NCBI RefSeq assembly: GCF_900637205.1
Contig: NZ_LR134355.1
Location: 5,394,001 to 5,458,000, forward strand
From: Mycolicibacterium chitae
Lineage (GTDB): Bacteria > Actinomycetota > Actinomycetes > Mycobacteriales > Mycobacteriaceae
Direction of reading: 5' to 3'
Length of the DNA stretch: 64,000 bases
Below, in pieces: positions 1 to 8,662 of this stretch; position 1 is the first letter of the stretch, and the number at the start of each line of letters is the position of its first letter. Position numbers and translations under genes: made by a program. The notes under the pieces were generated by a model, which was not told the origin of the DNA, did not search any database, and was given only the letters and a program-made list of their open reading frames with translations.

Positions 1-38
1 ATACCAAACCGGCCGTGCACCCGCGGGCCGCAACCGTC

Positions 39-1241
39 ATGGCGGACCTGTTCGGGGGTGCGCTGGAAGACCCGTTTCCCGCGTACAACGAATTGCGTGA
101 ACTGGGCGACGGCGTGCACTGGTCTGAGCAATTACAGGCCTACCTGGTCTGCCGCTACGACGACGTCCGATTTCTGGGCAGCGACCATCGGCGGTTCTCC
201 AGCGACGTGTTCTACGACTCTGCTCCAAGCTGGCATGACAACACCAACCCGGAGCATCTTCGGTTCGTCGACACCGCTTCTCTGTTGTTCATGTTCTCCG
301 ATCCCCCCACCCACACACGCATCCGCTCGTCGTTTCGCCACGTCTTCACCCCCAGATCGATAGCTCAGTGGGAGACCACAATTCGTAAGGTCACCGAGGA
401 TCTGATCAGTCGGTATTCACGCGGTCGGGAGTTCGACATCATGCCTGGATTCGCCGCGGACGTCCCAGTCGCGATCATCGCGTCCATCCTCGGCGTTCCC
501 GACGAGGCCAGGGCGAAGTTCCGCGAATGGTCTTACGGCTTCGCCTCCACATTCGACCCTGTGGTCCAGGGCGATATGCGGGATACCGCGATTGCTGCGT
601 CGTTGGAGTTGTTCGAATACCTACGGAGCTTGATCGACGAACGCTCCGTCGCACCCAAGGACGACCTGATCAGCGAACTCATCCGGACCGAGACAGTTTC
701 GGGTGACCGACTCCAGGACATCGAGTTGGTGGCGCAGCTCGCCCTGCTGTTAGTAGCCGGCAATGAGACCACCACGAGCCTGATCGGTAGCGGACTGACG
801 TACCTACTTGAGCACCCAACGACGCTCGCGGAAGTACGAGCCGATCCGGACATGCTGCCCGTAGCCATCGAGGAAATACTCCGGTTAGACCCGCCACTGC
901 ATCTCGCCCTCCGAAAAACCACGGAGGAGACCCGATTCGGCAACACCGTAGTTCCAGCCGGTGCAATACTCGCACCCTGTCTCGCAGCCGCGAACCGAGA
1001 TCCCCGTCGATTCGATGCCCCGAACGAGTTCGACATCCACCGGTCCGATAACAAACACCTGGCCTTCTACAACGGGATCCACTTTTGTGTAGGAGCGCCG
1101 CTGGGCCGGCTGGAGGTCCGGGTGGTCCTGCGCTACATCCTCGACAACTTCCCTGAGCTACGGCTCGGATCCGCGCCCGCGCAACGACGTACCAACAACG
1201 CAGTCGCCCGCGGCTGGGCTTCCCGCCCGGTGGTCTTATGA
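39..1241 (+). CDS. cytochrome P450
   Basis: Bacterial class I cytochrome P450 monooxygenase of about 400 aa, the normal length for a soluble bacterial P450. Seen: the I-helix oxygen-binding motif AGNETT near residues 240-245, the K-helix ExxR (EILR, about 279-282), and the heme loop FYNGIHFCVG with the thiolate Cys near 350. The ATG at 39 is preferred. A GTG at 15 is in frame and would add eight residues; neither has a clear ribosome binding site. The stop overlaps the start of the ferredoxin gene by 4 bases, so the pair is translationally coupled and the ferredoxin is very probably its electron donor. The substrate cannot be read from sequence. The downstream ring/ester hydrolases and CoA ligase suggest a catabolic oxidation. 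The operon may start left of the window. Confidence 0.95.
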   Translation: MADLFGGALEDPFPAYNELRELGDGVHWSEQLQAYLVCRYDDVRFLGSDHRRFSSDVFYDSAPSWHDNTNPEHLRFVDTASLLFMFSDPPTHTRIRSSFRHVFTPRSIAQWETTIRKVTEDLISRYSRGREFDIMPGFAADVPVAIIASILGVPDEARAKFREWSYGFASTFDPVVQGDMRDTAIAASLELFEYLRSLIDERSVAPKDDLISELIRTETVSGDRLQDIELVAQLALLLVAGNETTTSLIGSGLTYLLEHPTTLAEVRADPDMLPVAIEEILRLDPPLHLALRKTTEETRFGNTVVPAGAILAPCLAAANRDPRRFDAPNEFDIHRSDNKHLAFYNGIHFCVGAPLGRLEVRVVLRYILDNFPELRLGSAPAQRRTNNAVARGWASRPVVL

Positions 1242-1468
1242 GCACCGGTCGAACGTTCCGCCTGACCGCTCACGCCGAGTACTGCGCCGGAAGCGGGAGA
1301 TGCGTCTCGGCGGCGCCCCACCTCTTCAAACTCGACGAGCCCGGATGGGTGCAGGTGCTCGATCACGAGCCGCCAATGGATGATCTCGAGGCGGCGCTCA
1401 GCGCTCAAAATGCGTGCCCGCTCGGACTCATTGACGTTCTCGACGATGAAGGACATTCACTTGCCTGA
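1238..1468 (+). CDS. ferredoxin (3Cys, probably [3Fe-4S]), P450 partner
   Basis: Small electron-transfer ferredoxin of 76 aa that would reduce the adjacent P450. Seen: Cys16 and Cys22 in CAGSGRC, and Cys60 followed by Pro (ACPLG). This is the three-cysteine pattern of mycobacterial P450-linked ferredoxins, with Ser where a fourth cluster ligand would stand in a [4Fe-4S] protein. A [3Fe-4S] cluster is therefore expected, though some relatives vary. It overlaps the P450 stop by 4 bases (ATGA). No ferredoxin reductase gene is visible nearby, so a housekeeping reductase must serve. Confidence 0.93.
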   Translation: MSTGRTFRLTAHAEYCAGSGRCVSAAPHLFKLDEPGWVQVLDHEPPMDDLEAALSAQNACPLGLIDVLDDEGHSLA

Positions 1469-1558
1469 CAGGGACACGGGGTGCGGCACGGCGGATCGTG
1501 TGCGACATCGCGATCGACGCGGCCGTCGCCCATCGTCCCTACCAACTAAGGACATCAA

Positions 1559-2524
1559 TTGCGATATCTGACATTTCGAGCAGATGGCGCCAGCCGCGCG
1601 GGCGTCACCGTCGGCGATGGTGACCACCAGGTTCTCGACCTCGGCCGCGTCCTAGGCGAGGACTTCAGTAGCGTTCGGAAGATCATCGAAATGGGTCCCG
1701 AAGCATGGGATCGCGTACGCACCGCACAGTCCCGGCCGCCCGCGGAAGCGCTCCTGGATCTTGAGTCCCTCAAACTACTCGCGCCGATCCCCGACCCGAT
1801 TCGCATCCGGGACTGCACCCTGTTCACAGACCACATCGAACCCGCGCTCCGGGCGATGGCGCGCCGTCGCGCCAAGGAGACGACGGACCCGGAAGCCGAG
1901 TACCAACGCATGATCGACTCCGGGCAGTATGACCTGCCCGACATCTTGCGCAAGCAGTTCGTCTACTACAACTCCGATCACCTTTCGATCAGCGGTCTGG
2001 GCGAGACCATCACCGCTCCCCCGACGTCGCACACCATCGACTACGAACTCGAGTTCGCCGCCGTGCTCGGTCACGGGGGGACCGACATCCCGGAAAGTCA
2101 AGCGAACGCACACATCTTCGGCTTCATGATCTTCAACGACTGGAGTGCTCGAGATATACAGAGCGAAGTTATGAAATCCACGCTGGGGCCCGCGGAGGGA
2201 AAAGACTTCGACGGAAGTAATACCTTCGGGCCGTTTCTCGTCACTGCCGACGAGGTGGGCGACGCCTACCGACTCGGCATGCGGGCACTGATCAACGGCG
2301 AGGAATGGTCACGAGGAAACTCCGCCTCCATGGCCTACTCGTTCGAGTTCGCGATCGCACACCTCAGTCGCGGCAAGCAACTCCACGCCGGCGACATCCT
2401 CGGCAGCGGGACCGTGGCCTCTGGCTGCGCATTTGAGCTAGGGCGGGTACTCAACAACGGCGATGAGGTGGAGCTCCAGGTCGACCGACTCGGATCTCTT
2501 CGCAACACCGTCCGCTACCGCTGA
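1559..2524 (+). CDS. fumarylacetoacetate hydrolase (FAH) family protein
   Basis: FAH-family protein of 321 aa. Members cleave C-C bonds in beta-diketone or oxo-acid ring-cleavage products, or act as isomerases or decarboxylases, using a divalent metal. Seen: a metal-binding region containing DYELEFAAVLG, the family core NDWSARDIQ, and KDFDGSNTFGPFLVTADE. The start is a TTG at 1559 with AAGGA about six bases upstream; no better start precedes the conserved N-terminus. It follows the ferredoxin after a 90-bp gap in what looks like one catabolic operon. Exact substrate unknown; a late step in degradation of the P450 product is the inference. Confidence 0.85.
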   Translation: MRYLTFRADGASRAGVTVGDGDHQVLDLGRVLGEDFSSVRKIIEMGPEAWDRVRTAQSRPPAEALLDLESLKLLAPIPDPIRIRDCTLFTDHIEPALRAMARRRAKETTDPEAEYQRMIDSGQYDLPDILRKQFVYYNSDHLSISGLGETITAPPTSHTIDYELEFAAVLGHGGTDIPESQANAHIFGFMIFNDWSARDIQSEVMKSTLGPAEGKDFDGSNTFGPFLVTADEVGDAYRLGMRALINGEEWSRGNSASMAYSFEFAIAHLSRGKQLHAGDILGSGTVASGCAFELGRVLNNGDEVELQVDRLGSLRNTVRYR

Positions 2525-2612
2525 GTGTCCGCGCTACGGCACCGATGACGAACCGCGCCGAATCAGCCAACCCGTCCACTTCCATTGCACAGCCTAGATA
2601 GGACCCCATAAA

Positions 2613-3410
2613 GTGCCACGCCTGATCGAACTCTCCCGCCTCATGAAACCCGCTGCCAACATCGATGTCCCGCCCGAATACGAGACGCTTCGCGTCGTAC
2701 TGGGACCGCAGATCGAGTACGGTCCACCGGCCACTACGGGCTTGGAGCACATGCAATCGGTATTCGACTGTCCCGCACATGATCTACCCAATGGTGAAGG
2801 GTGGGGCGAGGATTCGATCGTGATGAGCAGCCATTGCAACACTCACGTCGATGCGCCGCTGCATAGCGGCAGTCAATGCGAAGGCCGGCCAGCACGCACG
2901 ATCACCGACATCGAGCTCGACGAGCTCTACCGGCCGGGTATCGTCCTCGACGTTCGTCAGCATGTAGCACCACGTGAAGCAATCAGTATCGAAGCCCTCG
3001 CCGCTGCCATCGACGCAGCCGGACGGCCGATCACAGCCGGTGATGCTGTTCTTATTCGCTCCGGTCAGGAGCGCTACTCGGTCTCCGACCCGGAGTTCTT
3101 CCAGTATCCCGGAATGACCGCCGCAGGAACCAAATACCTGACCGGCATGGGCGCCACCATACTGGGCACCGACGCCATGGCCTGGGACCGCCCGTTCCCC
3201 GTGATGAAGCAGGCATACAAGGAAACCGGAGATGCCAGTCAGATCTGGGACGGTCATTTCGCTATTCAAGAGCGCGAGGCGTTCATCGTCCAACAGCTGA
3301 CGAACCTCGACAAGTTGCCAGCGCACGGGTTCATGGTGGGGTTCTTTCCGCTGCGCCTCTACAAGGCCAGCGCAGCACCGGCGCGGGTGGTGGCATTCCT
3401 TGAAGACTGA
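2613..3410 (+). CDS. cyclase family protein (kynurenine formamidase-like metal hydrolase)
   Basis: Protein of 265 aa from the metal-dependent cyclase/formamidase family. The diagnostic HxGTHxDxPxH motif appears as HCNTHVDAPLH at residues 74-84. The metal-binding His and Asp positions are kept, but the usual Gly is Asn. Family members hydrolyse amides or cyclic esters, or cyclise polyketides. The start is GTG at 2613, with no strong ribosome binding site. Its 3' end overlaps the start of the acyl-CoA ligase gene by 11 bases, so both belong to the same operon. With the FAH protein it gives the cluster two hydrolytic steps. Substrate not predictable. Confidence 0.85.
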   Translation: MPRLIELSRLMKPAANIDVPPEYETLRVVLGPQIEYGPPATTGLEHMQSVFDCPAHDLPNGEGWGEDSIVMSSHCNTHVDAPLHSGSQCEGRPARTITDIELDELYRPGIVLDVRQHVAPREAISIEALAAAIDAAGRPITAGDAVLIRSGQERYSVSDPEFFQYPGMTAAGTKYLTGMGATILGTDAMAWDRPFPVMKQAYKETGDASQIWDGHFAIQEREAFIVQQLTNLDKLPAHGFMVGFFPLRLYKASAAPARVVAFLED

Positions 3411-5031
3411 CCGCCCGCTGCCGCGGGTCGACGACTGCCCCGCTGGCACAACATCATTCGCTCAAATGTGGGACGACACCGTCCGACATCATGCCGCGCG
3501 AACCTTTCTTGTGTTCAGGTCGAGTGACGGCAAGGTGACCTCGTGGACATACCGACAGTTCGACACCGTGATCGCCCAGACCGCGGCCGTACTGGCGCAG
3601 CACGGTGTCGGCACTGGCGACCCCGTCCACCTGGCATTGCGAAACTCACCCGGCTTCATCGCAGTCTGGCTGTCGGCGGCGAGGTTAGGCGCGTGGATCG
3701 TACCTGCTGACCCAGCGTCCTCGGCAGACGAAATCCGCAGGCAATTTGAGCGGACCGGGCCGCGGTTGGGAATCTGCGCGCGTGACCGCGCACATTTCTA
3801 CCGTGCGGGTGCCGTCGCCTCGACATCGGTCATCGAATTGGCGGAGGACGAATCCGATGTCCTACCCGATGGTGCCCTTGCTGCGCACGCGGGTGTGTCA
3901 GCGTGCGGGAAGTCCGACGGACGGTTGGCGGTCATGTTCACCTCTGGAACAACCTCGGCTCCCAAAGGGGTGCTGGTGACGCAGTCAAACTATGTATCCG
4001 CAGGCGAACTCATGGCGCGGGCGTCGAATCTCCAGTCAGCACACCGTTGGTTCGTGACCCTTCCCCTGTTCCACGCCAACGCGCAGTACTACTGCTTCGC
4101 GCCAGCAATTGCCGTCGGTGCCAGCGTCGCGATGACCTCAACATTCTCCGCCTCGCGGTGGGTAGAACAAGCCCGTTCACTGTCGGTCACCCATGCAAGC
4201 CTGTTCGCGGCACCGATCCGGATGATCCTCGACCGCACCCCACGGTCCACGACAAGCCTTGACCTTCAACACGTCTGGTTTGCGCAGAATCTCGCAGCCA
4301 CCCACTACGAGCGATTCGCAACGCTGGTCGGCAGCCGTCCCCGTCAGCTCTACGGAATGACAGAAACCATCGCCGTCGTCAGCTGCGACGAGGATCCGCC
4401 CTACCGAAACGACGTTCTCGGAACGCCGGTTCCCGGTCGACATGTCAAGTTGCGCTCGGTCGAGACCGGACAAGAGTGCGCGGCAGATGAGGTTGGTGAG
4501 CTCATGGTTCACGGAAAACCGGGCCACGACCTCTTCGCCGGCTACTTCGATGATGCCGCCGCCACCGCGAGAGCGTTCGTCGACAGCGCTGGCAACACCG
4601 TATGGTTTGCCACCGGCGACCTGATGACCAGAGACGAGGCCGGTGTCTTGAGGTTCGTCGGGCGTGTCGACGATGTGATCAAGGTCGCAGGAGAGAACGT
4701 CGGCCTCGCCGAGATCGAGGGCCGGCTGACCGAAGTGCCAGGCGTACACGAGGCTGCTGTCGTGGCGCGGCCCGATCCGGTACGCGACGTGGTGCCCGTT
4801 GCCTTCATTGTTGCCGCGGACCAAGACGACCCGCCGCTGCCCGCAGAGCTCGACGATTGGGCCGCGCGCAACCTGGTCCCGCCCGCTCGGCCAGCGGAAT
4901 GGCATGTGGTCGAGAAACTTCCGCGAACAAGTGCGGGAAAGATTCATCGCGCCCAACTCACTGCAGCGCGGCAGCAAGCGGATTCCGCCGGCGCTGCGTC
5001 ATCGTCGAGTGTGTCGCCGGTGCCGGATTGA
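3400..5031 (+). CDS. AMP-dependent acyl-CoA synthetase/ligase
   Basis: ANL-superfamily ligase of 543 aa that activates a carboxylate to acyl-AMP and then acyl-CoA. Seen: the AMP/phosphate loop MFTSGTTSAPKG, the motif YGMTE, the hinge region FVGRVDDVIKVAGENV, and the C-terminal catalytic lysine context PRTSAGKIHR. The annotated start is TTG at 3400, inside the end of the cyclase gene, giving MKTDRPL. It probably feeds the acid released by the upstream hydrolases into CoA-linked degradation. The substrate could be aromatic, terpenoid or fatty. Confidence 0.9.
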   Translation: MKTDRPLPRVDDCPAGTTSFAQMWDDTVRHHAARTFLVFRSSDGKVTSWTYRQFDTVIAQTAAVLAQHGVGTGDPVHLALRNSPGFIAVWLSAARLGAWIVPADPASSADEIRRQFERTGPRLGICARDRAHFYRAGAVASTSVIELAEDESDVLPDGALAAHAGVSACGKSDGRLAVMFTSGTTSAPKGVLVTQSNYVSAGELMARASNLQSAHRWFVTLPLFHANAQYYCFAPAIAVGASVAMTSTFSASRWVEQARSLSVTHASLFAAPIRMILDRTPRSTTSLDLQHVWFAQNLAATHYERFATLVGSRPRQLYGMTETIAVVSCDEDPPYRNDVLGTPVPGRHVKLRSVETGQECAADEVGELMVHGKPGHDLFAGYFDDAAATARAFVDSAGNTVWFATGDLMTRDEAGVLRFVGRVDDVIKVAGENVGLAEIEGRLTEVPGVHEAAVVARPDPVRDVVPVAFIVAADQDDPPLPAELDDWAARNLVPPARPAEWHVVEKLPRTSAGKIHRAQLTAARQQADSAGAASSSSVSPVPD

Positions 5032-5125
5032 CCACCGATTCGTCCACTTTCCCCGTCAGAGACTCCCGCCACTTGCCCAGCCGGGTCACCCCTCAACATT
5101 CCCAGAGTGTTTGGAGAACACAGAC

Positions 5126-6478
5126 ATGGCATCAACGTACCAACGGCCCCAATTACCCGCCACACCTGTGGCTTTCGCCCTCCTAGGCATTCTGACACTC
5201 TTGATCACGTTGGCTCACGTCACCTCTCCCGCCCAGGCTGCGGCTGAGGACTGCCCTCCGAACATTGGCTACCAACCGGAGTGTCAGTATCGACCCTTCT
5301 ATACGCCGCCCAGCCCGCTGCCGGACGGGACACCTGGGGACCTGGTGCGCACTGAACCGTCGCGTATTGCCCTCGACCCAGCGGGACACGGGAACTACAA
5401 GGCCGACGGTACACGCCTGATGTACCAGAGCCGCAACCTCGATGACGACGTCGTGGCCGTCACCGGCACCTACTTTGAGCCACACAATCCGTGGACAGGT
5501 GCCGGACCACGCCCGCTACTGGCGTTGGCTCCTTTTCCCACGGGTCTTGGTGACCAGTGCGCCGTTTCGCGTGTGATCAGCGAAGGTGGCTTTCACTACG
5601 GCGGATACCTCGACTACCTCTTCCTGTGGGAGCAAGGTTTCTTCACCACGATGCTCGACCGTGGATTCGCTCTTGTGGTTACTGACTATCAGGGCACAGG
5701 GACCTATGGTCCCCCGACCTCCGGCATTCGGGTGCCCACCGCCAACGCTGTGATCGATTCTGCTCGCGCGGCCAAACGATTGCCGGATACCTCCCTTACT
5801 TCCGACAGTCCGGTCGCCTTCTGGGGCTGGGGTCCGGGCGGGTTTGCCGCCGGGGCCGCTGCCGAGCTGGCTCCCAGCTATGCGCCCGAGCTCGATGTTG
5901 TCGGCGCCTGGATCGGCGCACCGACCGCCGATTACTCGCTGCTCCCCGACTATGCCGACGGCTCACTGTTTATCGGAGTGCTCGGCTATACGCTGAACAG
6001 CTTCATCGCCGCCTTTCCCGAGGCCGAGGAAGGTATCCGTGGCGTCCTGACCCCTCGCGGCATCGACATGCTCGAAAAGACCCGCTACAACTGCATCAAC
6101 GAGGTCATGACGAAGTTCATGTTCCGCCATGTCCAGCCCTATTTCGATCAGAACTACCGCCAGATCCTGGACTCCGAACCCCTCAAGTCCGCTCTTGCCG
6201 CACAGAAGCTGGGATCGCTGAAGCCGGCTGCCCCCGTGCAGATCAGCGTCAACCGATATGATCCTCTCTTCCCCTACATAGGTGCCCAGCAACTCGCCCA
6301 GGACTGGTGTGCGCGGGACGCCGACGTCGAACTATGGACCAACGAGCAGCCTCCCTTCCTCAATAAAACCGGCTTCAACAGCCTCGTTCCCTACTTCGTT
6401 GACGGGGAACGCGGAATGCAATGGATCACCGATCGGTTCAACGCTCTCCCCACCACATCGAATTGCCACCAACTCTGA
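5126..6478 (+). CDS. secreted lipase-family (LIP) protein lacking catalytic Ser and His
   Basis: Secreted alpha/beta-hydrolase-fold protein of 450 aa resembling the secretory lipase family. The ATG at 5126 is followed by a typical Sec signal (hydrophobic stretch about residues 14-36, AQA/A-type cleavage). The fold region is well conserved (GTYFEP, DYQGTG, LAPSYAPEL). The nucleophile elbow, normally GYSQGG in the family, reads GWGPGG: the Ser position is Gly236. The C-terminal segment where the catalytic His is expected has no His before the WITDRF end motif. An Asp in NRYDPLFPY is retained. It is therefore probably not a classical serine lipase and may be a binding protein or have another chemistry. 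It lies 94 bp after the CoA ligase gene. Confidence 0.82.
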   Translation: MASTYQRPQLPATPVAFALLGILTLLITLAHVTSPAQAAAEDCPPNIGYQPECQYRPFYTPPSPLPDGTPGDLVRTEPSRIALDPAGHGNYKADGTRLMYQSRNLDDDVVAVTGTYFEPHNPWTGAGPRPLLALAPFPTGLGDQCAVSRVISEGGFHYGGYLDYLFLWEQGFFTTMLDRGFALVVTDYQGTGTYGPPTSGIRVPTANAVIDSARAAKRLPDTSLTSDSPVAFWGWGPGGFAAGAAAELAPSYAPELDVVGAWIGAPTADYSLLPDYADGSLFIGVLGYTLNSFIAAFPEAEEGIRGVLTPRGIDMLEKTRYNCINEVMTKFMFRHVQPYFDQNYRQILDSEPLKSALAAQKLGSLKPAAPVQISVNRYDPLFPYIGAQQLAQDWCARDADVELWTNEQPPFLNKTGFNSLVPYFVDGERGMQWITDRFNALPTTSNCHQL

Positions 6479-6624
6479 TGAGAAAGATGCCGAACCCGCC
6501 GACCCACCAACCCAGTCGTGGCTCCGCGACGGCGAGTCTGCCGACCACCCAGATCGGACGAAAGGACAGGGATCCCGGCCGATCGCCCGTGGAACTGTCC
6601 GGGTCGCCCGACGTTGAATCGATT

Positions 6625-7470
6625 GTGACGCAAGAACCCGTCCTTGTTCTCGGAGCCACCGGCAAGACCGGTCGCCGCATCGTCCCCCGCCTGCGGCTTC
6701 ACGGCACGCCGGTACGCGCAGCCTCCCGTACCAGCCCGACACCGTTCGACTGGTCTGCTCCGGTCGGCTGGGACGCCGCCCTACACGGTGTGGCTGCCGT
6801 CTACATCGTGCCCCCCTCCGCCGTAGGCCCGGTACACGAGTTCGTCGCTCGCGCCGAGGCCGCCGGCGTTCAGCGCCTGGTCCTGCTGTCCGGGCGCGGC
6901 GCCGACACCTGGGGCGACACCAGTTTCGGCTTGGACATGCGCGACGCCGAGGCTGCCGTACGGGATTCGGCGTTGCAGTGGACGATTCTTCGGGCCAACA
7001 ACTTCAATCAGAACTTCAACGAAGACATCTTCTACGCCCCGTTGCTTTCCGGCGAACTGGCTTTGCCGGCCGACGATGTTCCCGAGCCCTTCATCGACAT
7101 CGACGATGTCGCCGACGTGGCCACCACGGTCCTGACCGATCCGGCCCACCACGCGGGGGTGACCTATGAGCTCAGCGGTCCACGCGCGATCACATTCGAG
7201 GAGGCCGCCGAATTGATTTCGCGGGCCTGCGGACAACCCATCGCCTACAAGCAAGTCTCCCCCGAGGAATACACCGTCATGCTGGTCGAACGAGGGCTCA
7301 GCGTCGATATCGCCCATGACATCACCGAGATGTTCGTGATGATGGGCCGCGGGCTGATCACCGGGACCGCGGCGGCCACCGACGACGTTGCCGCCGTGCT
7401 GGGGCGCTCGCCGCGAACGTTCGAGGATTACGTTGTACGGACGGCGGCCAAAGGAGTGTGGCAACGGTGA
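6625..7470 (+). CDS. NmrA-like NAD(P)-binding protein
   Basis: Protein of about 281 aa of the NmrA/atypical SDR family. The Rossmann start VLVLGATGKTGRRIV contains the GxxGxxG nucleotide-binding pattern. No Tyr-x-x-x-Lys catalytic pair is evident, as usual for NmrA-like proteins, which often act as redox sensors or NAD(P)H:quinone-type reductases. I chose GTG 6625 because homology begins there; an upstream in-frame ATG at 6478 would add a low-complexity 49-residue tail. It is a paralogue of the gene at 8655, sharing the VLGATG and fold layout. It converges on the TetR gene. Confidence 0.82.
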   Translation: MTQEPVLVLGATGKTGRRIVPRLRLHGTPVRAASRTSPTPFDWSAPVGWDAALHGVAAVYIVPPSAVGPVHEFVARAEAAGVQRLVLLSGRGADTWGDTSFGLDMRDAEAAVRDSALQWTILRANNFNQNFNEDIFYAPLLSGELALPADDVPEPFIDIDDVADVATTVLTDPAHHAGVTYELSGPRAITFEEAAELISRACGQPIAYKQVSPEEYTVMLVERGLSVDIAHDITEMFVMMGRGLITGTAAATDDVAAVLGRSPRTFEDYVVRTAAKGVWQR

Positions 7471-7565
7471 GCGCCGATCCGACACCGGCGATGGTTACGA
7501 ATCCTCCAGTTTGATGTCCACTCGTCTTCCCTGAGACGAAAGTACGCAGCCGGGTCGACGTCGAT

Positions 7566-8153
7566 TCACGCGCCCAGTGCACGCATCAAGACGTCGGTGA
7601 GCTTGTCGAGATAACCGGGCTCTGCCTCGCCATCGCGAATAGTCAGTCGCCAATAGACCGGGGCGGCAATCAGGTCGAGCGCGATGTCGATGTCGGTATC
7701 GGGCGCCAACTCGCCACGGTCGATCGCTCGTCGCAGGATTGCGGCACCATGCTCGCGCCGCGGACGTCCGATCATGCTCTCCACCAACTCGCTGAGCTCA
7801 GGCGTGCGCGCCATCTCGGCGATGAGGTCGGGCAGGATGCGGGAAAAGCGGGGATGGCTCAGCCAACGTGTGACGGCTTCAAGTGTCTGACGGACATCGC
7901 CGCGCAGACTTCCCGTGTCAGGTGCCGCGGCCTGACCGACGCTGAAGTCGGCGAGCACCGCCAAAGCCATCTGCTGCTTGGAGCTCCAGCGCCGGTACAG
8001 GGCGCTCTTGCTGACGCCGGCCCGCTTGGCGACGGCCTCCATCGACAGCCGGGCGTAACCGAATTCGGCCATCTCGTCGAGGACGGCCTCGACGATGGCC
8101 TCGGTGATCGCCGGTTGCAACACGGCGGCACCAGACGGATTGCGGCGGGTCAT
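7566..8153 (-). CDS. TetR-family transcriptional regulator
   Basis: TetR regulator of 195 aa, starting at ATG 8153. The N-terminal helix-turn-helix is clear (residues about 35-55, AKRAGVSKSALYRRW), and the C-terminal domain is divergent, as is usual for ligand-binding halves. It is divergently transcribed from the SnoaL-like gene. The 74-bp intergenic region holds a strong inverted repeat (see operator), so it probably represses itself and the SnoaL/NmrA pair. The ligand is unknown. Confidence 0.92.
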   Translation of the reverse strand: MTRRNPSGAAVLQPAITEAIVEAVLDEMAEFGYARLSMEAVAKRAGVSKSALYRRWSSKQQMALAVLADFSVGQAAAPDTGSLRGDVRQTLEAVTRWLSHPRFSRILPDLIAEMARTPELSELVESMIGRPRREHGAAILRRAIDRGELAPDTDIDIALDLIAAPVYWRLTIRDGEAEPGYLDKLTDVLMRALGA

Positions 8154-8160
8154 GGAGTGG

Positions 8161-8210
8161 ACGATACCGTCCCGTCCGAGTAGAGTCCGCGACGGGACGG
8201 TACCGTATCG
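8161..8210. promoter_or_regulatory. TetR-type operator, inverted repeat
   Basis: Between the divergent TetR and SnoaL-like genes, GATACCGTCCCGTC (within 8163-8176) is mirrored by GACGGGACGGTA (8191-8202). The right arm continues into a perfect 10-bp palindrome ACGGTACCGT (8197-8206) followed by ATCG. Two overlapping dyads in a 74-bp divergent promoter region are the usual layout of an autoregulated TetR operator. Confidence 0.75.
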
Positions 8211-8227
8211 TCCGTTAGGAGGTGGGG

Positions 8228-8662
8228 ATGTCAGCCGTGGATACGGTGAATCGGGCACTCGAACTGCTGCGCGCCCAGGACATGGCCGGTTTCGCAAACA
8301 TGTGGGCCCCCGACGGTGTCATCGAGTTCCCGTTCGCGGCCCCCGGTTATCCGCAGCGGGTAGCAGGGCGCGAGGCCGTCGCTGATTACCTGCGCGGCTA
8401 TCCCGACCTGCTGCAGATCAGGGAGTTCCCCACCAAGGTGGTACATCAGTCAGTCGACCCGGACGTCGTGATCGTCGAATTCGAAGCGGCCGGTGTCGTC
8501 ACCGCCACAGGTGCCCCCTACCGGATGCGCTATGTCGCGGTAATCACGGTCCGCGACGGCGAGATTCAGAATTACCGCGATTACTGGAGCCCGCTGGCCG
8601 CCGCCGAGGCCGCGGGTGGCTCGGAGCAGGTGAACTCCTTCGGCGGGGCGACCGGTGCGTGA
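8228..8662 (+). CDS. SnoaL-like / NTF2-fold protein
   Basis: Protein of 144 aa with the NTF2-like fold of the SnoaL/limonene-epoxide-hydrolase group: a small alpha+beta barrel with the typical N-terminal helix (VNRALELLRAQDMAGFANMW), a DGVIEFPFAAPG strand region, and the ending IQNYRDYWSP. Members act as cyclases, isomerases, hydrolases or carrier proteins. The ATG at 8228 has a perfect AGGAGG at 8217-8222, five bases upstream. A GTG at 8222 overlaps that ribosome binding site and is rejected. It overlaps the next NmrA gene by 8 bases and is probably under control of the adjacent TetR. Confidence 0.85.
   Translation: MSAVDTVNRALELLRAQDMAGFANMWAPDGVIEFPFAAPGYPQRVAGREAVADYLRGYPDLLQIREFPTKVVHQSVDPDVVIVEFEAAGVVTATGAPYRMRYVAVITVRDGEIQNYRDYWSPLAAAEAAGGSEQVNSFGGATGA

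Noticed and set aside
2965..2980. CACGTGAAGC as a parS site
   Set aside because: Only half of the palindrome matches and it lies far from the origin side; expected by chance.
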